Origin: Clostridium vincentii | Lineage (GTDB): Bacteria > Bacillota > Clostridia > Clostridiales > Clostridiaceae | Reading direction: 5' to 3' | Assembly: GCF_002995745.1 (NCBI RefSeq) | Contig: NZ_PVXQ01000008.1 | Location: forward strand, 1 to 64,000 | Length of the DNA: 64,000 nt | Shown: in pieces, positions 47,919-57,934 of the stretch | Layout: each line of letters begins with the position of its first letter | How positions within the stretch are numbered: the first letter of the stretch is position 1 | Notes under the pieces: generated by a model | What the model was told of the DNA's origin: nothing | The model's input: only the letters and a program-made list of their open reading frames with translations | The model's database searches: none | Position numbers and translations under genes: made by a program

Positions 47919-47965
47919 AAAGGACTAAATTATAAGCATAAGCTTTATAATTTAGTCTTTTTTTA
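47919..47965 (+). terminator. Terminator after the LacI-type gene
   Basis: Stem AGGACTAAATTATA/TATAATTTAGTCTT and a T run. Confidence 0.9.
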
Positions 47966-48099
47966 TGTAAATATATAGTTGTACCAACTATTATATATTG
48001 ATATAATAGTCGCTGGTGCAATTAATAAATTCAAGGACAAGGGTAATATTGTAAGGGGAGAAAATTAGAATAAGTTATCCCTTAAGGAGGAATTAAAAT

Positions 48100-49473
48100 A
48101 TGAAAAAGCAAAATATTCTTGGAGAAGAAAAAATATCAAAACTTTTACTAAAATTTTCAATACCAGCTATTATTGGAATGCTAGTAAATGCTTTATATAA
48201 TGTTGTAGATAGAATATTTATAGGTAATATACCTGATGTTGGAGGCATAGCGCTAACAGGCGTAGGGTTAACAATGCCAATTATGACTATAATTTTAGCT
48301 TTTGGTATGCTAATTGGCATAGGCACAAGTGCTAGAATTTCATTGAAGCTTGGAGAAGGTAAAAAAGATGAAGCTGAAAAGCATATTGGTAATGCATTTA
48401 TACTTATATTAATAATAAGTGCAGCAATAACAATATTAGGACTTATTTTCTTAAATCCAATTTTAAATATTTTTGCAGCTAGTCCAGAAACAGAAGGCTA
48501 TGCAAGAGATTACATGGGAATAATATTTGCAGGAACTATTTTTAGTATGATGAGTTTCGGATTAAATCACTCTATAAGAAGTGATGGAAGTCCTAGGATA
48601 GCAATGCATTCTATGTTAATTGGAGCGATAATTAACATAATTTTAGATCCAGTATTTATATTTACATTTAATATGGGAGTAAAAGGTGCAGCTATAGCAA
48701 CTGTTATATCTCAAATAGCTTCAACGATTTGGGTAGTTTATTATTTTACAAAGGGTAAGTCAAATATAAAAATTAAAAAAGAAAATCTAAAATTAGATAG
48801 GACAATTATAATTAGTATATTTTCAATTGGTATGAGCCCATTTAGTATGCAGGTAGCTCAAAGTGTAGTTCAAGTATTAGCTAATAATGCACTAAAAGAG
48901 TACGGTGGAGATTTAGCCATAGGGGCAATGACAATAATAAATAGTATAGCAATGATGTTCTTAATGCCTATATTTGGATTAAATCAGGGTTCACAGCCTT
49001 TAATAGGATATAATTATGGTGCTAAAAAATACGATAGAGTAAAACAAACTGTTAAATATGCAGCAATAGCTGCTACTATAATGGTGACTTTAGGTTGGGC
49101 TGCAACTCAAGCTGTACCTGAACTTTTCATAAAAGTCTTTAATAGCGATCCAGAGCTTATTGATATAGGTAAAAATGGACTAAGAATATTCTTATTTATG
49201 CTACCTGTAATAGGATTTCAGGTAATTAGTAGTAATTACTTTCAATCTATAGGTAAGGCAAAAGTATCCATGTTCTTAAGTTTGTTAAGACAAGTTATAT
49301 TAATGATACCTTGTATGATAATATTACCAAAGTTTTTTGGATTAAATGGAGTATGGTTATCAGGACCTGTATGTGATTCTATTGCAAGTGTGATCACAGG
49401 GATAATGTTCTATAGGTCGGTAAAGAGATTAGGAAAAGAGAAATCTATAGATCAAGTAAAAGCAATAGCATAA
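48100..49473 (+). CDS. MATE-family efflux transporter
   Basis: 457 aa, twelve membrane helices. FSIPAIIGMLVNALYNVVDR at 18-37 and the second-half PFSMQVAQSVVQVLANNALK copy of it are typical of the MATE DinF/MepA-like branch. Exchanges drugs or metabolites for Na+ or H+. RBS AAGGAGG. Not obviously linked to neighbours. Confidence 0.93.
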   Translation: MKKQNILGEEKISKLLLKFSIPAIIGMLVNALYNVVDRIFIGNIPDVGGIALTGVGLTMPIMTIILAFGMLIGIGTSARISLKLGEGKKDEAEKHIGNAFILILIISAAITILGLIFLNPILNIFAASPETEGYARDYMGIIFAGTIFSMMSFGLNHSIRSDGSPRIAMHSMLIGAIINIILDPVFIFTFNMGVKGAAIATVISQIASTIWVVYYFTKGKSNIKIKKENLKLDRTIIISIFSIGMSPFSMQVAQSVVQVLANNALKEYGGDLAIGAMTIINSIAMMFLMPIFGLNQGSQPLIGYNYGAKKYDRVKQTVKYAAIAATIMVTLGWAATQAVPELFIKVFNSDPELIDIGKNGLRIFLFMLPVIGFQVISSNYFQSIGKAKVSMFLSLLRQVILMIPCMIILPKFFGLNGVWLSGPVCDSIASVITGIMFYRSVKRLGKEKSIDQVKAIA

Positions 49474-49478
49474 CAAAG

Positions 49479-49516
49479 AAAGGAAGTAAGATATTAAAGA
49501 TATCTTACTTCCTTTT
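49479..49516. terminator. Bidirectional terminator
   Basis: Stem AAAGGAAGTAAGATA/TATCTTACTTCCTTTT between convergent MATE and araA genes. Confidence 0.88.
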
Positions 49517-49535
49517 GAGGTTTGAAATGATATAG

Positions 49536-51002
49536 TTATTTCCAAGCAACACTAGCAAATTTTAATTCATTTTTGAAAGTTGAAATTTTAGTATCATTAT
49601 TAATTAAGACACATTCGATACCAATCATGTCAGCCCAATCCACTAATTGTTCTTCATCAACTACGAATGAGAAGCTAGTATGGTGAGCACCCCCTGCAAT
49701 AATCCAAGCTTTTGCTCCTTCTTTCAATGATGGCTGGGGCTTCCAAAGAACGCTTGCTACTGGTAAGTTAGGCATATCTTCAGTCATTTCAATAGCATCG
49801 ACACAATTAACAATTAAACGGAATCTGTTACCCATATCTATTAATGAAGCAGCAACTGCAGGTCCAGAAGCTCCCTTAAATACTAAACGGGCAGGATCTT
49901 CTCTATCTCCAATTCCAAGTGGATGTACTTCAATAACTGGTTTTGTTCCAGCAAGTGTTGGACACACTTCAAGCATATGTGCACCAAGTATCAATCCATT
50001 TTCAGAATCAAGATTATAAGTATAATCTTCCATTAAGCCTGTACCTTTTCCGCTGGCCATAATCTTCATAGCTCTAAGCAGTGCAGCAGTTTTCCAATCT
50101 CCTTCAGCACCAAATCCATAGCCTTCAGCCATTAAATGTTGAACGGCAAGACCTGGAAGCTGTTTTATTCCATGAAGTGCTTGAAAATTAGTTGTGAAAG
50201 CGGTATAACCTTTGGCATCTAAAAAGGTTTTTAAACCAATTTCAATTCTAGCTTGTTCACGGATTGAATCTATATGAGCTTTCGGATCAGTATCATATAA
50301 TGTGGCGTATTCAGCCATAAGTTCATCAACTTGATCTTTAGTAACTTTATCTATTGATTCAACTAAGTCACCAACACCATAATAATCCACAGTCCAACCA
50401 AATTTAATTTGAGCTTCAATTCTATCCCCATCAGTAACAGCAACATCTCTCATATTATCACCAAAACGAGCAACTTTAATTGCGGATCCTTCAGTAACAG
50501 CAACGGCAGGAGCCATCCATTTAGCTATCTCAGCTGAAACAGAATCATCTGTCCAGTGTCCAACCACTATTTTACGAGCTATATCAAGCCTAGCTCCAAT
50601 ATATCCAAATTCTCTATCTCCATGAGCAGATTGGTTTAAGTTCATGAAGTCCATATCAATTGTTCCCCAAGGAATCTTTTTATTAAATTGAGTATGAAGG
50701 TGAAGTAGTGGCTTTCTAAGTTGAGTTAATCCGTGAATCCACATTTTGGCTGGTGAGAATGTATGCATCCAAGTAATTATACCAGCACAGCTTGCATCGA
50801 TATTGGCATCGTTACATACCTTTCTGATTGAATCAGAAGTAGTTGCAACTGTTTTAAATACAATTTTATAAGGTAAATTTTTAGTGTTTAACCCTTCAAC
50901 AATTTTTTTAGAGTTATCTGATACTTGATCTATTACTTCAGGACCGTAAAGAGATTGGCTTCCTGTAACAAACCAAAATTCATAGTTTTTTAATTTTAAC
51001 AT
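49536..51002 (-). CDS. araA: L-arabinose isomerase
   Basis: 488 aa. FWFVTGSQSLYGPE at 8-21, the manganese ligands in the EGYGFGAEGDWKTAAL segment near 305 and the EVHPLGIG motif near 350. Converts L-arabinose to L-ribulose. It is divergent from araR with GTAC-type operators between them. Confidence 0.96.
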   Translation of the reverse strand: MLKLKNYEFWFVTGSQSLYGPEVIDQVSDNSKKIVEGLNTKNLPYKIVFKTVATTSDSIRKVCNDANIDASCAGIITWMHTFSPAKMWIHGLTQLRKPLLHLHTQFNKKIPWGTIDMDFMNLNQSAHGDREFGYIGARLDIARKIVVGHWTDDSVSAEIAKWMAPAVAVTEGSAIKVARFGDNMRDVAVTDGDRIEAQIKFGWTVDYYGVGDLVESIDKVTKDQVDELMAEYATLYDTDPKAHIDSIREQARIEIGLKTFLDAKGYTAFTTNFQALHGIKQLPGLAVQHLMAEGYGFGAEGDWKTAALLRAMKIMASGKGTGLMEDYTYNLDSENGLILGAHMLEVCPTLAGTKPVIEVHPLGIGDREDPARLVFKGASGPAVAASLIDMGNRFRLIVNCVDAIEMTEDMPNLPVASVLWKPQPSLKEGAKAWIIAGGAHHTSFSFVVDEEQLVDWADMIGIECVLINNDTKISTFKNELKFASVAWK

Positions 51003-51054
51003 TCAATATTCCTCCTATATAATAAATAATTATTTGATTAAGTATACCTTTTCA

Positions 51055-51125
51055 TATGTACAAACAAATCTTAGATGTATGCACAACAATATTATATTAC
51101 AACTGACTTGTACATACAACATAAA
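51055..51125 (-). promoter_or_regulatory. Candidate AraR operators before araA
   Basis: ATATGTACAAACAAAT (51055-51070) and TTGTACATACAACAT (51109-51123) match the ATTTGTACGTACAAAT-type box of AraR in part. Two sites 54 bp apart would allow looping. Confidence 0.6.
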
Positions 51126-51322
51126 ATAGTAAAATATTTTTTGCAAGGGAGAAATAGGATATAAGATGAAATATAAATTATATAAAACAACCTAGTAATG
51201 AGCCCTTAAATAGGATATTCATGATGAAATATTAAAATGTAATATATATAACATGAAATATATTTAAATATATTTATAAAAGCTATTGATATAATAGAAA
51301 AATAGATATATAATAAAAAACA

Positions 51323-51392
51323 TTAAGTACGTACAACTATTTCAAGCTATTATTTTATAAAGGATAGTAACTCAAGAATGTACGATATATTT
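51323..51392 (+). promoter_or_regulatory. Candidate AraR operator before araR
   Basis: AAGTACGTACAACT (about 51326-51339) is a clear GTACGTAC palindrome; GAATGTACGATATA near 51377 is a half site. Suggests autoregulation. Confidence 0.6.
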
Positions 51393-51417
51393 TATTTGAT
51401 GAAAGCAGTTGAAGATA

Positions 51418-52491
51418 ATGAAGGAAGCTGAAACAAAACACGAGATTATTGAACAATATTATATCAACACGGTAGAAGAGAAAAAAGTTTCTGCAGGAGA
51501 TCAATTACCTTCTGAAAATGAAATGGCAAGTATATTTAATGTAAGTAGGCATACTGTAAGACAGGCACTTACTTATTTAGTTCAAGAAGGTTGGATATAT
51601 AAAGAAAGAGGAAAAGGAAGTTTTTACGCTAATAAGAAATTAAAAGAAACTAAAAAAAACATTGCAGTACTTACAACTTATATATCGGATTATATTTTTC
51701 CTAAAATCATATCAGGTATAGAAGAGGAACTTAGGAAAAAGGGATATAATTTATTGCTATTCAATAGTAATAATGATATTGAAAATGAAAGAATTTGTTT
51801 TGAAAATATAATAAATCAAGATATAGCTGGATTGATAGTAGAGCCAGCACAAAGTACTATAAATAATTTGCATCATGAAAGCATTAAAAAATTAGAACAC
51901 AACAATATAAAATATATTGCAATAAATGCTAATTGTGATGAAGAAAATTCTGCTTTTATTATAGTAGACGATGAACAGGGCGGTTATAAGATAACCAATT
52001 ATTTGTTAGAGCTTGGTCATAAGAATATAGCTGCAATATTTAAAGCAGATGATTTACAAGGTGAAAAACGTAGAAAAGGTTATATAAAAGCTCTTAAAGA
52101 ATATGATTTGAGCCTAAACAAAAATATAGTAGGAGAATATATAACAGATAATGAGGAAATGTACATAGATCAATTTACTAAAAAGATATTAAAGCTTGAA
52201 AATAGACCAACGGCAATTGTTTGCTACAATGATAAAGTTGCCTTAAGGGTTATAGATAATTGCAGAAAAGAAGGTATAAAAATACCTAAAGATTTATCAA
52301 TTGTAAGTTTTGATGATTCTAGTTTAGCTGTTTCATCAGATGTTAAACTTACAACAATAAAACATCCAAAGGAAGAAATGGGAATAAGGGCAGCAAAATG
52401 TATTATTGATATGATTGAAGGAAGAATAGACAAGCCTCAATATACATATAGTGCCGAGCTTATTGTTAGAGATTCATGCTCTAGAGTTTAA
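51418..52491 (+). CDS. araR: Arabinose repressor AraR (GntR DNA-binding + LacI-type sensor)
   Basis: 357 aa from ATG 51418. GntR-type wHTH at 1-70 (LPSENEMASIFNVSRHTVRQ), then a periplasmic-binding-protein-like sensor domain (75-357; SIVSFDDSSLAVSSDVKLTT near 300). This fusion of a GntR head with a LacI-like body is typical of AraR. It sits between araA and the rest of the arabinose genes, all with GTAC-centred boxes. Confidence 0.93.
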   Translation: MKEAETKHEIIEQYYINTVEEKKVSAGDQLPSENEMASIFNVSRHTVRQALTYLVQEGWIYKERGKGSFYANKKLKETKKNIAVLTTYISDYIFPKIISGIEEELRKKGYNLLLFNSNNDIENERICFENIINQDIAGLIVEPAQSTINNLHHESIKKLEHNNIKYIAINANCDEENSAFIIVDDEQGGYKITNYLLELGHKNIAAIFKADDLQGEKRRKGYIKALKEYDLSLNKNIVGEYITDNEEMYIDQFTKKILKLENRPTAIVCYNDKVALRVIDNCRKEGIKIPKDLSIVSFDDSSLAVSSDVKLTTIKHPKEEMGIRAAKCIIDMIEGRIDKPQYTYSAELIVRDSCSRV

Positions 52492-52566
52492 ATTTTATCT
52501 TTGTTTCATAATAATTATAATGTTCAAGTTACTGAAGCAAAGATGAATTTTAATATTATTATGCGT

Positions 52567-52587
52567 ATACTTGTACGTACATACATA
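52567..52587 (+). promoter_or_regulatory. AraR operator before the araB remnant and sugar ABC operon
   Basis: ACTTGTACGTACATACA (52570-52586) is the best copy of the box in the window. Confidence 0.65.
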
Positions 52588-52608
52588 AAACAAGGAGGTG
52601 GAGTTAAA

Positions 52609-52746
52609 GTGTCAAAGTCAGAATGTGTTATAGGAATTGATTATGGAACTCAGTCAGGAGGAACAGTAATTGTTGATATAAAATATGGACGTAAAACTGC
52701 AATCTATGTAACCGTATACCGGATAGGAGTTATAGATGATTATTGA
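52609..52746 (+). pseudogene. araB: Ribulokinase AraB, N-terminal stump
   Basis: 45 codons from a GTG with AAGGAGGTGG upstream: SKSECVIGIDYGTQSGG, IDYGTQSG being the first phosphate motif of FGGY ribulokinases, and YRIGVIDDY matching the family's next conserved block. Then a stop; over 90% of the gene (about 500 codons) is missing. Operator and RBS are intact, so a short peptide may still be made as the first cistron of the operon. Confidence 0.8.
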
Positions 52747-52871
52747 CCATAAATAAGATCTACAGTTTAGAGGTAGACACTAAAAGTAAAGAACCTATCA
52801 ATTAAAATCAAATGGTTATAATTTCATTAATATAACAGTAATCAAGCCAAAATTTGTAGGGGGTATTTAAA

Positions 52872-53825
52872 ATGAAAAAAAATTTAATTAAGAGAACGTT
52901 ATCACTAATAGCAATTTCAACCATGGGTTTTGGTCTTGTAAGTTGCGGAACGTCAGGAGAATCAAGCGATAAGAAATCAATCGCATTTATCCCACCAACA
53001 ATGGTAAGTTCATTTTATGAACAAACAATAGCCGGTGCAAAGGAAAAGGCAGAAGAGTTAGGTTATGAAGTAAGTGTTACTGCACCACAAAAAGAAGATG
53101 ATTATGAAGGTCTATTAAAGAATGTTGAAGATTCAATTACAAAAGGAGTATCAGCTATAGCAATATGTACAACAGATGATAAGACAATGGCAGTTGCAGT
53201 AGAAAAAGCAAATGCAGCTAATATACCAGTTATAATATTTAATTCACAAAGTGAAGTAGAAGGAACCGATGTATATTCATATGTAGGATATGACCAAAGA
53301 AAAGCAGGAGAAAGTGTTGCTGAATATTTAGGAACTAAGTATAAGGATACAAAATTTAAAGTTGGTGTTTTAGAAGGCCTTCCAGGAGTATTTACTGAAA
53401 ATAGAGAAGGTGGATTTTTAGAAAAAATGAAAGAATATTCTAATATTGAAATTGTAGCAACACAAGCAGCAAACTGGGAACGTGAAAAAGGAATGAATGC
53501 AGCAACTAATATGTATCAAGCAAACAGTTCAATTAATGTCTTTTACGGATTAAGCGATGAAATGGCATTAGGTGCAGCTCAAGCATGTAAATCTTTAGCT
53601 TTAACAGATGTACTTACAATTGGGATTGATGGAAATCCTAATACACTAAGTGATATAGCAGATGGGATTTGTACAGCAAGTGTTTATACAAACCCACATA
53701 AAATTGGTGAAGAAACAATTGTAGATTGTGATAAAGCAATTAATGGGGAAGAAATTGAAAATAAAATGCATGAAATTGAAACTATAATTGTGGATAAAGA
53801 AAATGTATCAGAATATCTAAAATAA
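52872..53825 (+). CDS. Sugar ABC transporter substrate-binding lipoprotein
   Basis: 317 aa, type I periplasmic-binding fold. Lipoprotein signal with lipobox VSCG, Cys at 25. The body (VEDSITKGVSAIAICTTDD, YSYVGYDQRKAGESVAEYL) is RbsB/AraF-like. In the arabinose regulon, so probably binds L-arabinose or another pentose. 73 bp before the ATPase start. Confidence 0.92.
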   Translation: MKKNLIKRTLSLIAISTMGFGLVSCGTSGESSDKKSIAFIPPTMVSSFYEQTIAGAKEKAEELGYEVSVTAPQKEDDYEGLLKNVEDSITKGVSAIAICTTDDKTMAVAVEKANAANIPVIIFNSQSEVEGTDVYSYVGYDQRKAGESVAEYLGTKYKDTKFKVGVLEGLPGVFTENREGGFLEKMKEYSNIEIVATQAANWEREKGMNAATNMYQANSSINVFYGLSDEMALGAAQACKSLALTDVLTIGIDGNPNTLSDIADGICTASVYTNPHKIGEETIVDCDKAINGEEIENKMHEIETIIVDKENVSEYLK

Positions 53826-53898
53826 TAACTCAGGGATAATTTAAAATACATGATGCATAAATAATTTGCATCATGTATTAAAAAAGGGAGGGAGACCA

Positions 53899-55410
53899 TT
53901 GGCAGAGATTATATTACAAATGAAAGGAATCCAAAAGAGCTTTTCAGGTGTAAAGGTATTAAAAAATGCTGGAATTGAAGCGGTGAAAGGTGAAGTTCAA
54001 ATTCTACTTGGTGAAAATGGAGCTGGCAAATCTACTTTAATGAAAATTCTTGCTGGTGCATATTCAAAAGATGAAGGTGAGATTATTTATAAAGGAAAGA
54101 AGGTACAAATAAATAATCCAAAGGATGCCGAAAAATTAGGAATAGCTATCATATACCAAGAATTTAACTTAATACCATATTTATCAGTAGCAGAAAATAT
54201 GTTTTTGGGAAAAGAATCAATGTCCAATATACCTGGAAAAATAGATTTTGAGGATATGTATAAAAAAGCACAACAGATGCTAGATCATCTAGAAGTTGAT
54301 ATTGATCCAAAAGGAATGGTAGCAGATCTTGGAATAGCACAACAGCAAATGGTTGAAATTGCAAAAGCATTATCTGTTAATGCGGATGTTATAATCATGG
54401 ACGAACCAACAGCTGCTTTAACAGATAAGGAAATCAATAGCTTGTTTAAAATAATACACACAATCAAGTCAGAAGGTGTATCTATAATTTATATATCACA
54501 TAGACTTGAAGAGTTCAAAATAATAGGGGATAGAGTTACTATTATGCGTGATGGAGAAACTGTTGGTATGGTTAATATGAATGAAACAACCATAAATGAG
54601 CTAATTAAGCTTATGGTTGGACGTGAAATTGGAAATAAGTTTCCTAAGATAGATATCGAAAAAGGTGATATTTTACTAGAGGTTAAAAATTTAAAAAGAA
54701 AAGGATCTTTTGAGAACATTAATTTTACATTAAGAAAAGGCGAAATACTTGGAGTATCAGGACTTATGGGAGCAGGACGAACTGAGGTTATGAGAGCTCT
54801 TTTTGGAATAGATCAAATAGACTCTGGTGAAGTGTATTTAGAAGGAAAAAAAGTAAGTATTAAATCCCCAGCCGATGCTATAAAAAATAAAATTGGATTT
54901 ATTACTGAAAATCGTAGAGATGAAGGATTAGTTTTATCTATGGATGTAAAGGAAAACATAACACTTTGTACACTTCCAAAGTTTCTATCAAATCCAGCTA
55001 AATTAGATTTAGGTGAAGAGATTAATGAGGCAAATTCATTTATAGATAAGCTAAGAATAAAATGTACGGGCTTTACACAAAAAGCAGGAACTTTATCAGG
55101 TGGAAATCAACAAAAGATAGTTATAGCAAAGTGGCTATTAGCAAATTCAAAAATATTAATTGTAGATGAACCAACAAGAGGTATTGATGTTGGAGCTAAA
55201 CAAGAGATATACAATATTATGAATGAATTACTCAAAAGTGGAGTTGGAATAATAATGATTTCATCCGAATTACCAGAGGTCCTTGGAATGAGTGATCGAA
55301 TACTAGTAATGTGTAGAGGTGAAATTTTAGGAGAACTAGATAGAAAAGAAGCAAGTCAAGAAAAAATTATGCACTATGCTACTGGAGGAGGAAAATATGA
55401 TGCTAAATAA
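53899..55410 (+). CDS. Sugar ABC transporter ATPase (two ATPase domains)
   Basis: 503 aa from the TTG at 53899 (GGGAGGGAG upstream); the longer frame from 53866 lacks an RBS. First Walker A GENGAGKST near 39; signature LGIAQQQMVEIAKAL near 140; second domain about 255-500 with signature LSGGNQQK. AraG/RbsA/MglA family. Overlaps the permease gene by 14 bp. Confidence 0.95.
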   Translation: MAEIILQMKGIQKSFSGVKVLKNAGIEAVKGEVQILLGENGAGKSTLMKILAGAYSKDEGEIIYKGKKVQINNPKDAEKLGIAIIYQEFNLIPYLSVAENMFLGKESMSNIPGKIDFEDMYKKAQQMLDHLEVDIDPKGMVADLGIAQQQMVEIAKALSVNADVIIMDEPTAALTDKEINSLFKIIHTIKSEGVSIIYISHRLEEFKIIGDRVTIMRDGETVGMVNMNETTINELIKLMVGREIGNKFPKIDIEKGDILLEVKNLKRKGSFENINFTLRKGEILGVSGLMGAGRTEVMRALFGIDQIDSGEVYLEGKKVSIKSPADAIKNKIGFITENRRDEGLVLSMDVKENITLCTLPKFLSNPAKLDLGEEINEANSFIDKLRIKCTGFTQKAGTLSGGNQQKIVIAKWLLANSKILIVDEPTRGIDVGAKQEIYNIMNELLKSGVGIIMISSELPEVLGMSDRILVMCRGEILGELDRKEASQEKIMHYATGGGKYDAK

Positions 55411-56386
55411 AACAATGACAAATAGCACGGAAAAGAATAAATCAAAAATTAATATGAATAATGTATTTGATAAGTTAGGGGTGTTAATAGCATTAATCAT
55501 TTTAGTAGTAGTAATGTCGATATTTGCACCTAATTTTCTTACAACAAGTAATCTCTTCGGGGTCTTACAACAAATTGCAGTAATTGGGATAATTTCTGTA
55601 GGAATGACCTTTGTAATCCTTTTAGGTGGAATCGATCTATCGGTAGGTTCAACAGTTGCTTTCACAGGACTAGTTATAGGACTAGCTATGAGAGCTGGAA
55701 TTCCAGTAGTAATTTCATTGTTAATAGGTATTGCAATTGGGGCAGTGATTGGATGTCTTAATGGGTTCTTAATTGCAAAAGTAAAACTACAACCCTTTGT
55801 AGCTACATTAGGTACAATGACAATGGTAAGAGGGTTAGCATACACAATTACAAATGGACAACCGGTATATCAATTGCCAGACTTCTTTAAAAATATGGCA
55901 GGATTCATTGGTCCAATTCCAAAGCCAGTAGTAGTGATGATAATAGCATTTGCACTTGGTGTGTATACACTGAAATACACAAAATTTGGTAGATATATGT
56001 TTGCAATTGGAGGAAATAAAGTAGCTAGTAAACTTTCAGGTATAAATGTTACAAAATATGAAGTTTTGGTTTATGTAACTTCAGGGGTATGTTGTGCTGT
56101 TGCTGCAATACTTTTAACAGCTAGAATGGGATCGGCAGTAGCAACTGCGGCTGATGGATATGAACTAGATGCAATAGCTGCAGTAGCAATAGGTGGTACA
56201 AGTATGACTGGTGGTAGAGGTAGTATTGTTGGTACATTAATAGGAGTATTAATAATTGGTGTAATTGCAAATGGTCTTAACTTATTGAATGTACAACAAG
56301 GGCCACAAAGATTTGTAAAAGGCGCTATAATCATATTTGCTGTTATGCTAGAAGTAATAAAAAAGAAAAAAAGAGGTGCTAACTAA
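55397..56386 (+). CDS. Sugar ABC transporter permease
   Basis: 329 aa from ATG 55397 with GGAGGAAAAT upstream. Eight to ten membrane helices; the motif GGIDLSVGSTVAFTG and AIGGTSMTGGRGSIVGT are those of the AraH/RbsC family. Works with the ATPase and the binding lipoprotein. Confidence 0.94.
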   Translation: MMLNKTMTNSTEKNKSKINMNNVFDKLGVLIALIILVVVMSIFAPNFLTTSNLFGVLQQIAVIGIISVGMTFVILLGGIDLSVGSTVAFTGLVIGLAMRAGIPVVISLLIGIAIGAVIGCLNGFLIAKVKLQPFVATLGTMTMVRGLAYTITNGQPVYQLPDFFKNMAGFIGPIPKPVVVMIIAFALGVYTLKYTKFGRYMFAIGGNKVASKLSGINVTKYEVLVYVTSGVCCAVAAILLTARMGSAVATAADGYELDAIAAVAIGGTSMTGGRGSIVGTLIGVLIIGVIANGLNLLNVQQGPQRFVKGAIIIFAVMLEVIKKKKRGAN

Positions 56387-56457
56387 GCGTTAAAATGAAG
56401 TAATGGCAAGAAAAAGTATACCAATGCGAAAATATTTTTTAGTTGAGGAGGTGACTG

Positions 56458-57198
56458 TTGCAAAATAATATGAAATATATAAAAGTTCATAAAGTTTTAG
56501 CAGCATGTTTTATGTTAGATAAATTAAAAGAAAAAGTGTATAAAGCGAACATGGAACTTAGAAGTAAAGGCCTTGTAATTTATACATGGGGAAATGCAAG
56601 TGAAATTGATAGAGAGAAAGGACTAGTAGTAATAAAGCCAAGTGGTGTAGATTATGATACTATGAAAGTAGAGGATATGGTAGTTGTAGATTTAGACGGG
56701 AATGTGGTAGAAGGTAAATATAAACCTTCAACCGATATGCCAACCCATTTAGTAATGTATAACACTTATTCTAATATAGGCGGAGTTGTCCACACTCACT
56801 CAGAATGGGCGACGACTTTTGCACAAGCAGGAATGTGTATACCAGCATTTGGAACAACTCATGCAGACTATTTCTATGGAGATATTCCTTGTACTCGAGA
56901 CCTAAGTGATGAAGAAATTAGTGGAGAGTATGAAAAAGAAACAGGGAATGTAATAGTGGAGACAATTGGAGATAAAAATCCATTAGAAATTCCTGCTATT
57001 GTAGTTAAAAATCATGGACCATTTACTTGGGGGAAAGACGCTGATTCAGCAGTTTATAATGCAGTAGTATTAGATAAAGTAGCTGAAATGGCATATAAAA
57101 CAATTACGTTAAACAAGGATGTAAAAGCTGTTAAACAGCACCTTTTAGATAAACACTATCTTAGAAAACATGGTGAAAATGCATATTATGGACAATAG
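56458..57198 (+). CDS. araD: L-ribulose-5-phosphate 4-epimerase
   Basis: 246 aa. Class II aldolase fold; zinc ligands in [14 protein letters not shown] and a later NHGPFTWG. The conserved family start is [13 protein letters not shown] (ATG 56512), but only the TTG at 56458 has a good RBS (GAGGAGGTGA), giving an 18-residue extension. Converts L-ribulose-5-P to D-xylulose-5-P. Confidence 0.93.
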   Translation: MQNNMKYIKVHKVLAACFMLDKLKEKVYKANMELRSKGLVIYTWGNASEIDREKGLVVIKPSGVDYDTMKVEDMVVVDLDGNVVEGKYKPSTDMPTHLVMYNTYSNIGGVVHTHSEWATTFAQAGMCIPAFGTTHADYFYGDIPCTRDLSDEEISGEYEKETGNVIVETIGDKNPLEIPAIVVKNHGPFTWGKDADSAVYNAVVLDKVAEMAYKTITLNKDVKAVKQHLLDKHYLRKHGENAYYGQ

Positions 57199-57230
57199 AA
57201 AATAAAAAAATAAAGAGGAGATGTATTAAA

Positions 57231-57878
57231 ATGAGATTTTTTTTAGATACAGCAAAAATAGAAGATATAAAAGAAGCAAATGAAATGGGAGTAATTAGTG
57301 GGGTTACTACAAATCCATCATTAATTGCTAAAGAAGGTAGAGATTTTAATGAAGTTATAAAGGAAATAACAGAAATAGTTGATGGACCAATAAGTGGAGA
57401 AGTTATAAGTGAAGATGCTCAAGGTATGATTAAAGAGGGAAGAAAAATTGCAGCAATTCATAAAAATATGATTGTAAAGATTCCAATGACAGCTCAAGGG
57501 CTTAAAGCTACTAAGGTTTTAGCTAGCGAAGGGATTAAAACAAATGTAACTTTGATTTTTTCAGCAACACAAGCATTGTTAGCTGCTAATGCAGGGGCGA
57601 CATATGTAAGTCCATTCTTAGGAAGAATAGATGATATTTCAATGGATGGAATGGAACTAGTTAGAAATATTGCGGATATATTTGAAATTCATGGAATACA
57701 AACAGAAATAATAGCAGCTAGTGTTAGAAATCCAATTCATGTTATTCAAGCTGCACAGGCTGGAGCAGATATAGCAACAATACCTTATAGCTTAGTTTTG
57801 CAAATGATAAAACATCCATTAACAGATCAAGGGTTAGAAAAGTTTAAGGCAGATTGGGCAGCAGCATTTGGAAAATAA
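57231..57878 (+). CDS. Transaldolase (fructose-6-phosphate aldolase/TalC family)
   Basis: 215 aa. [20 protein letters not shown] start and the active-site Lys in [12 protein letters not shown] near 83. The small subfamily of transaldolases. With the transketolase that follows it feeds pentose phosphates into glycolysis. Confidence 0.93.
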   Translation: MRFFLDTAKIEDIKEANEMGVISGVTTNPSLIAKEGRDFNEVIKEITEIVDGPISGEVISEDAQGMIKEGRKIAAIHKNMIVKIPMTAQGLKATKVLASEGIKTNVTLIFSATQALLAANAGATYVSPFLGRIDDISMDGMELVRNIADIFEIHGIQTEIIAASVRNPIHVIQAAQAGADIATIPYSLVLQMIKHPLTDQGLEKFKADWAAAFGK

Positions 57879-57934
57879 CAATTAGATGCTATAATAGAAG
57901 TAAAATAAAATTAATTAGTAAAGTGAGGAACAAT

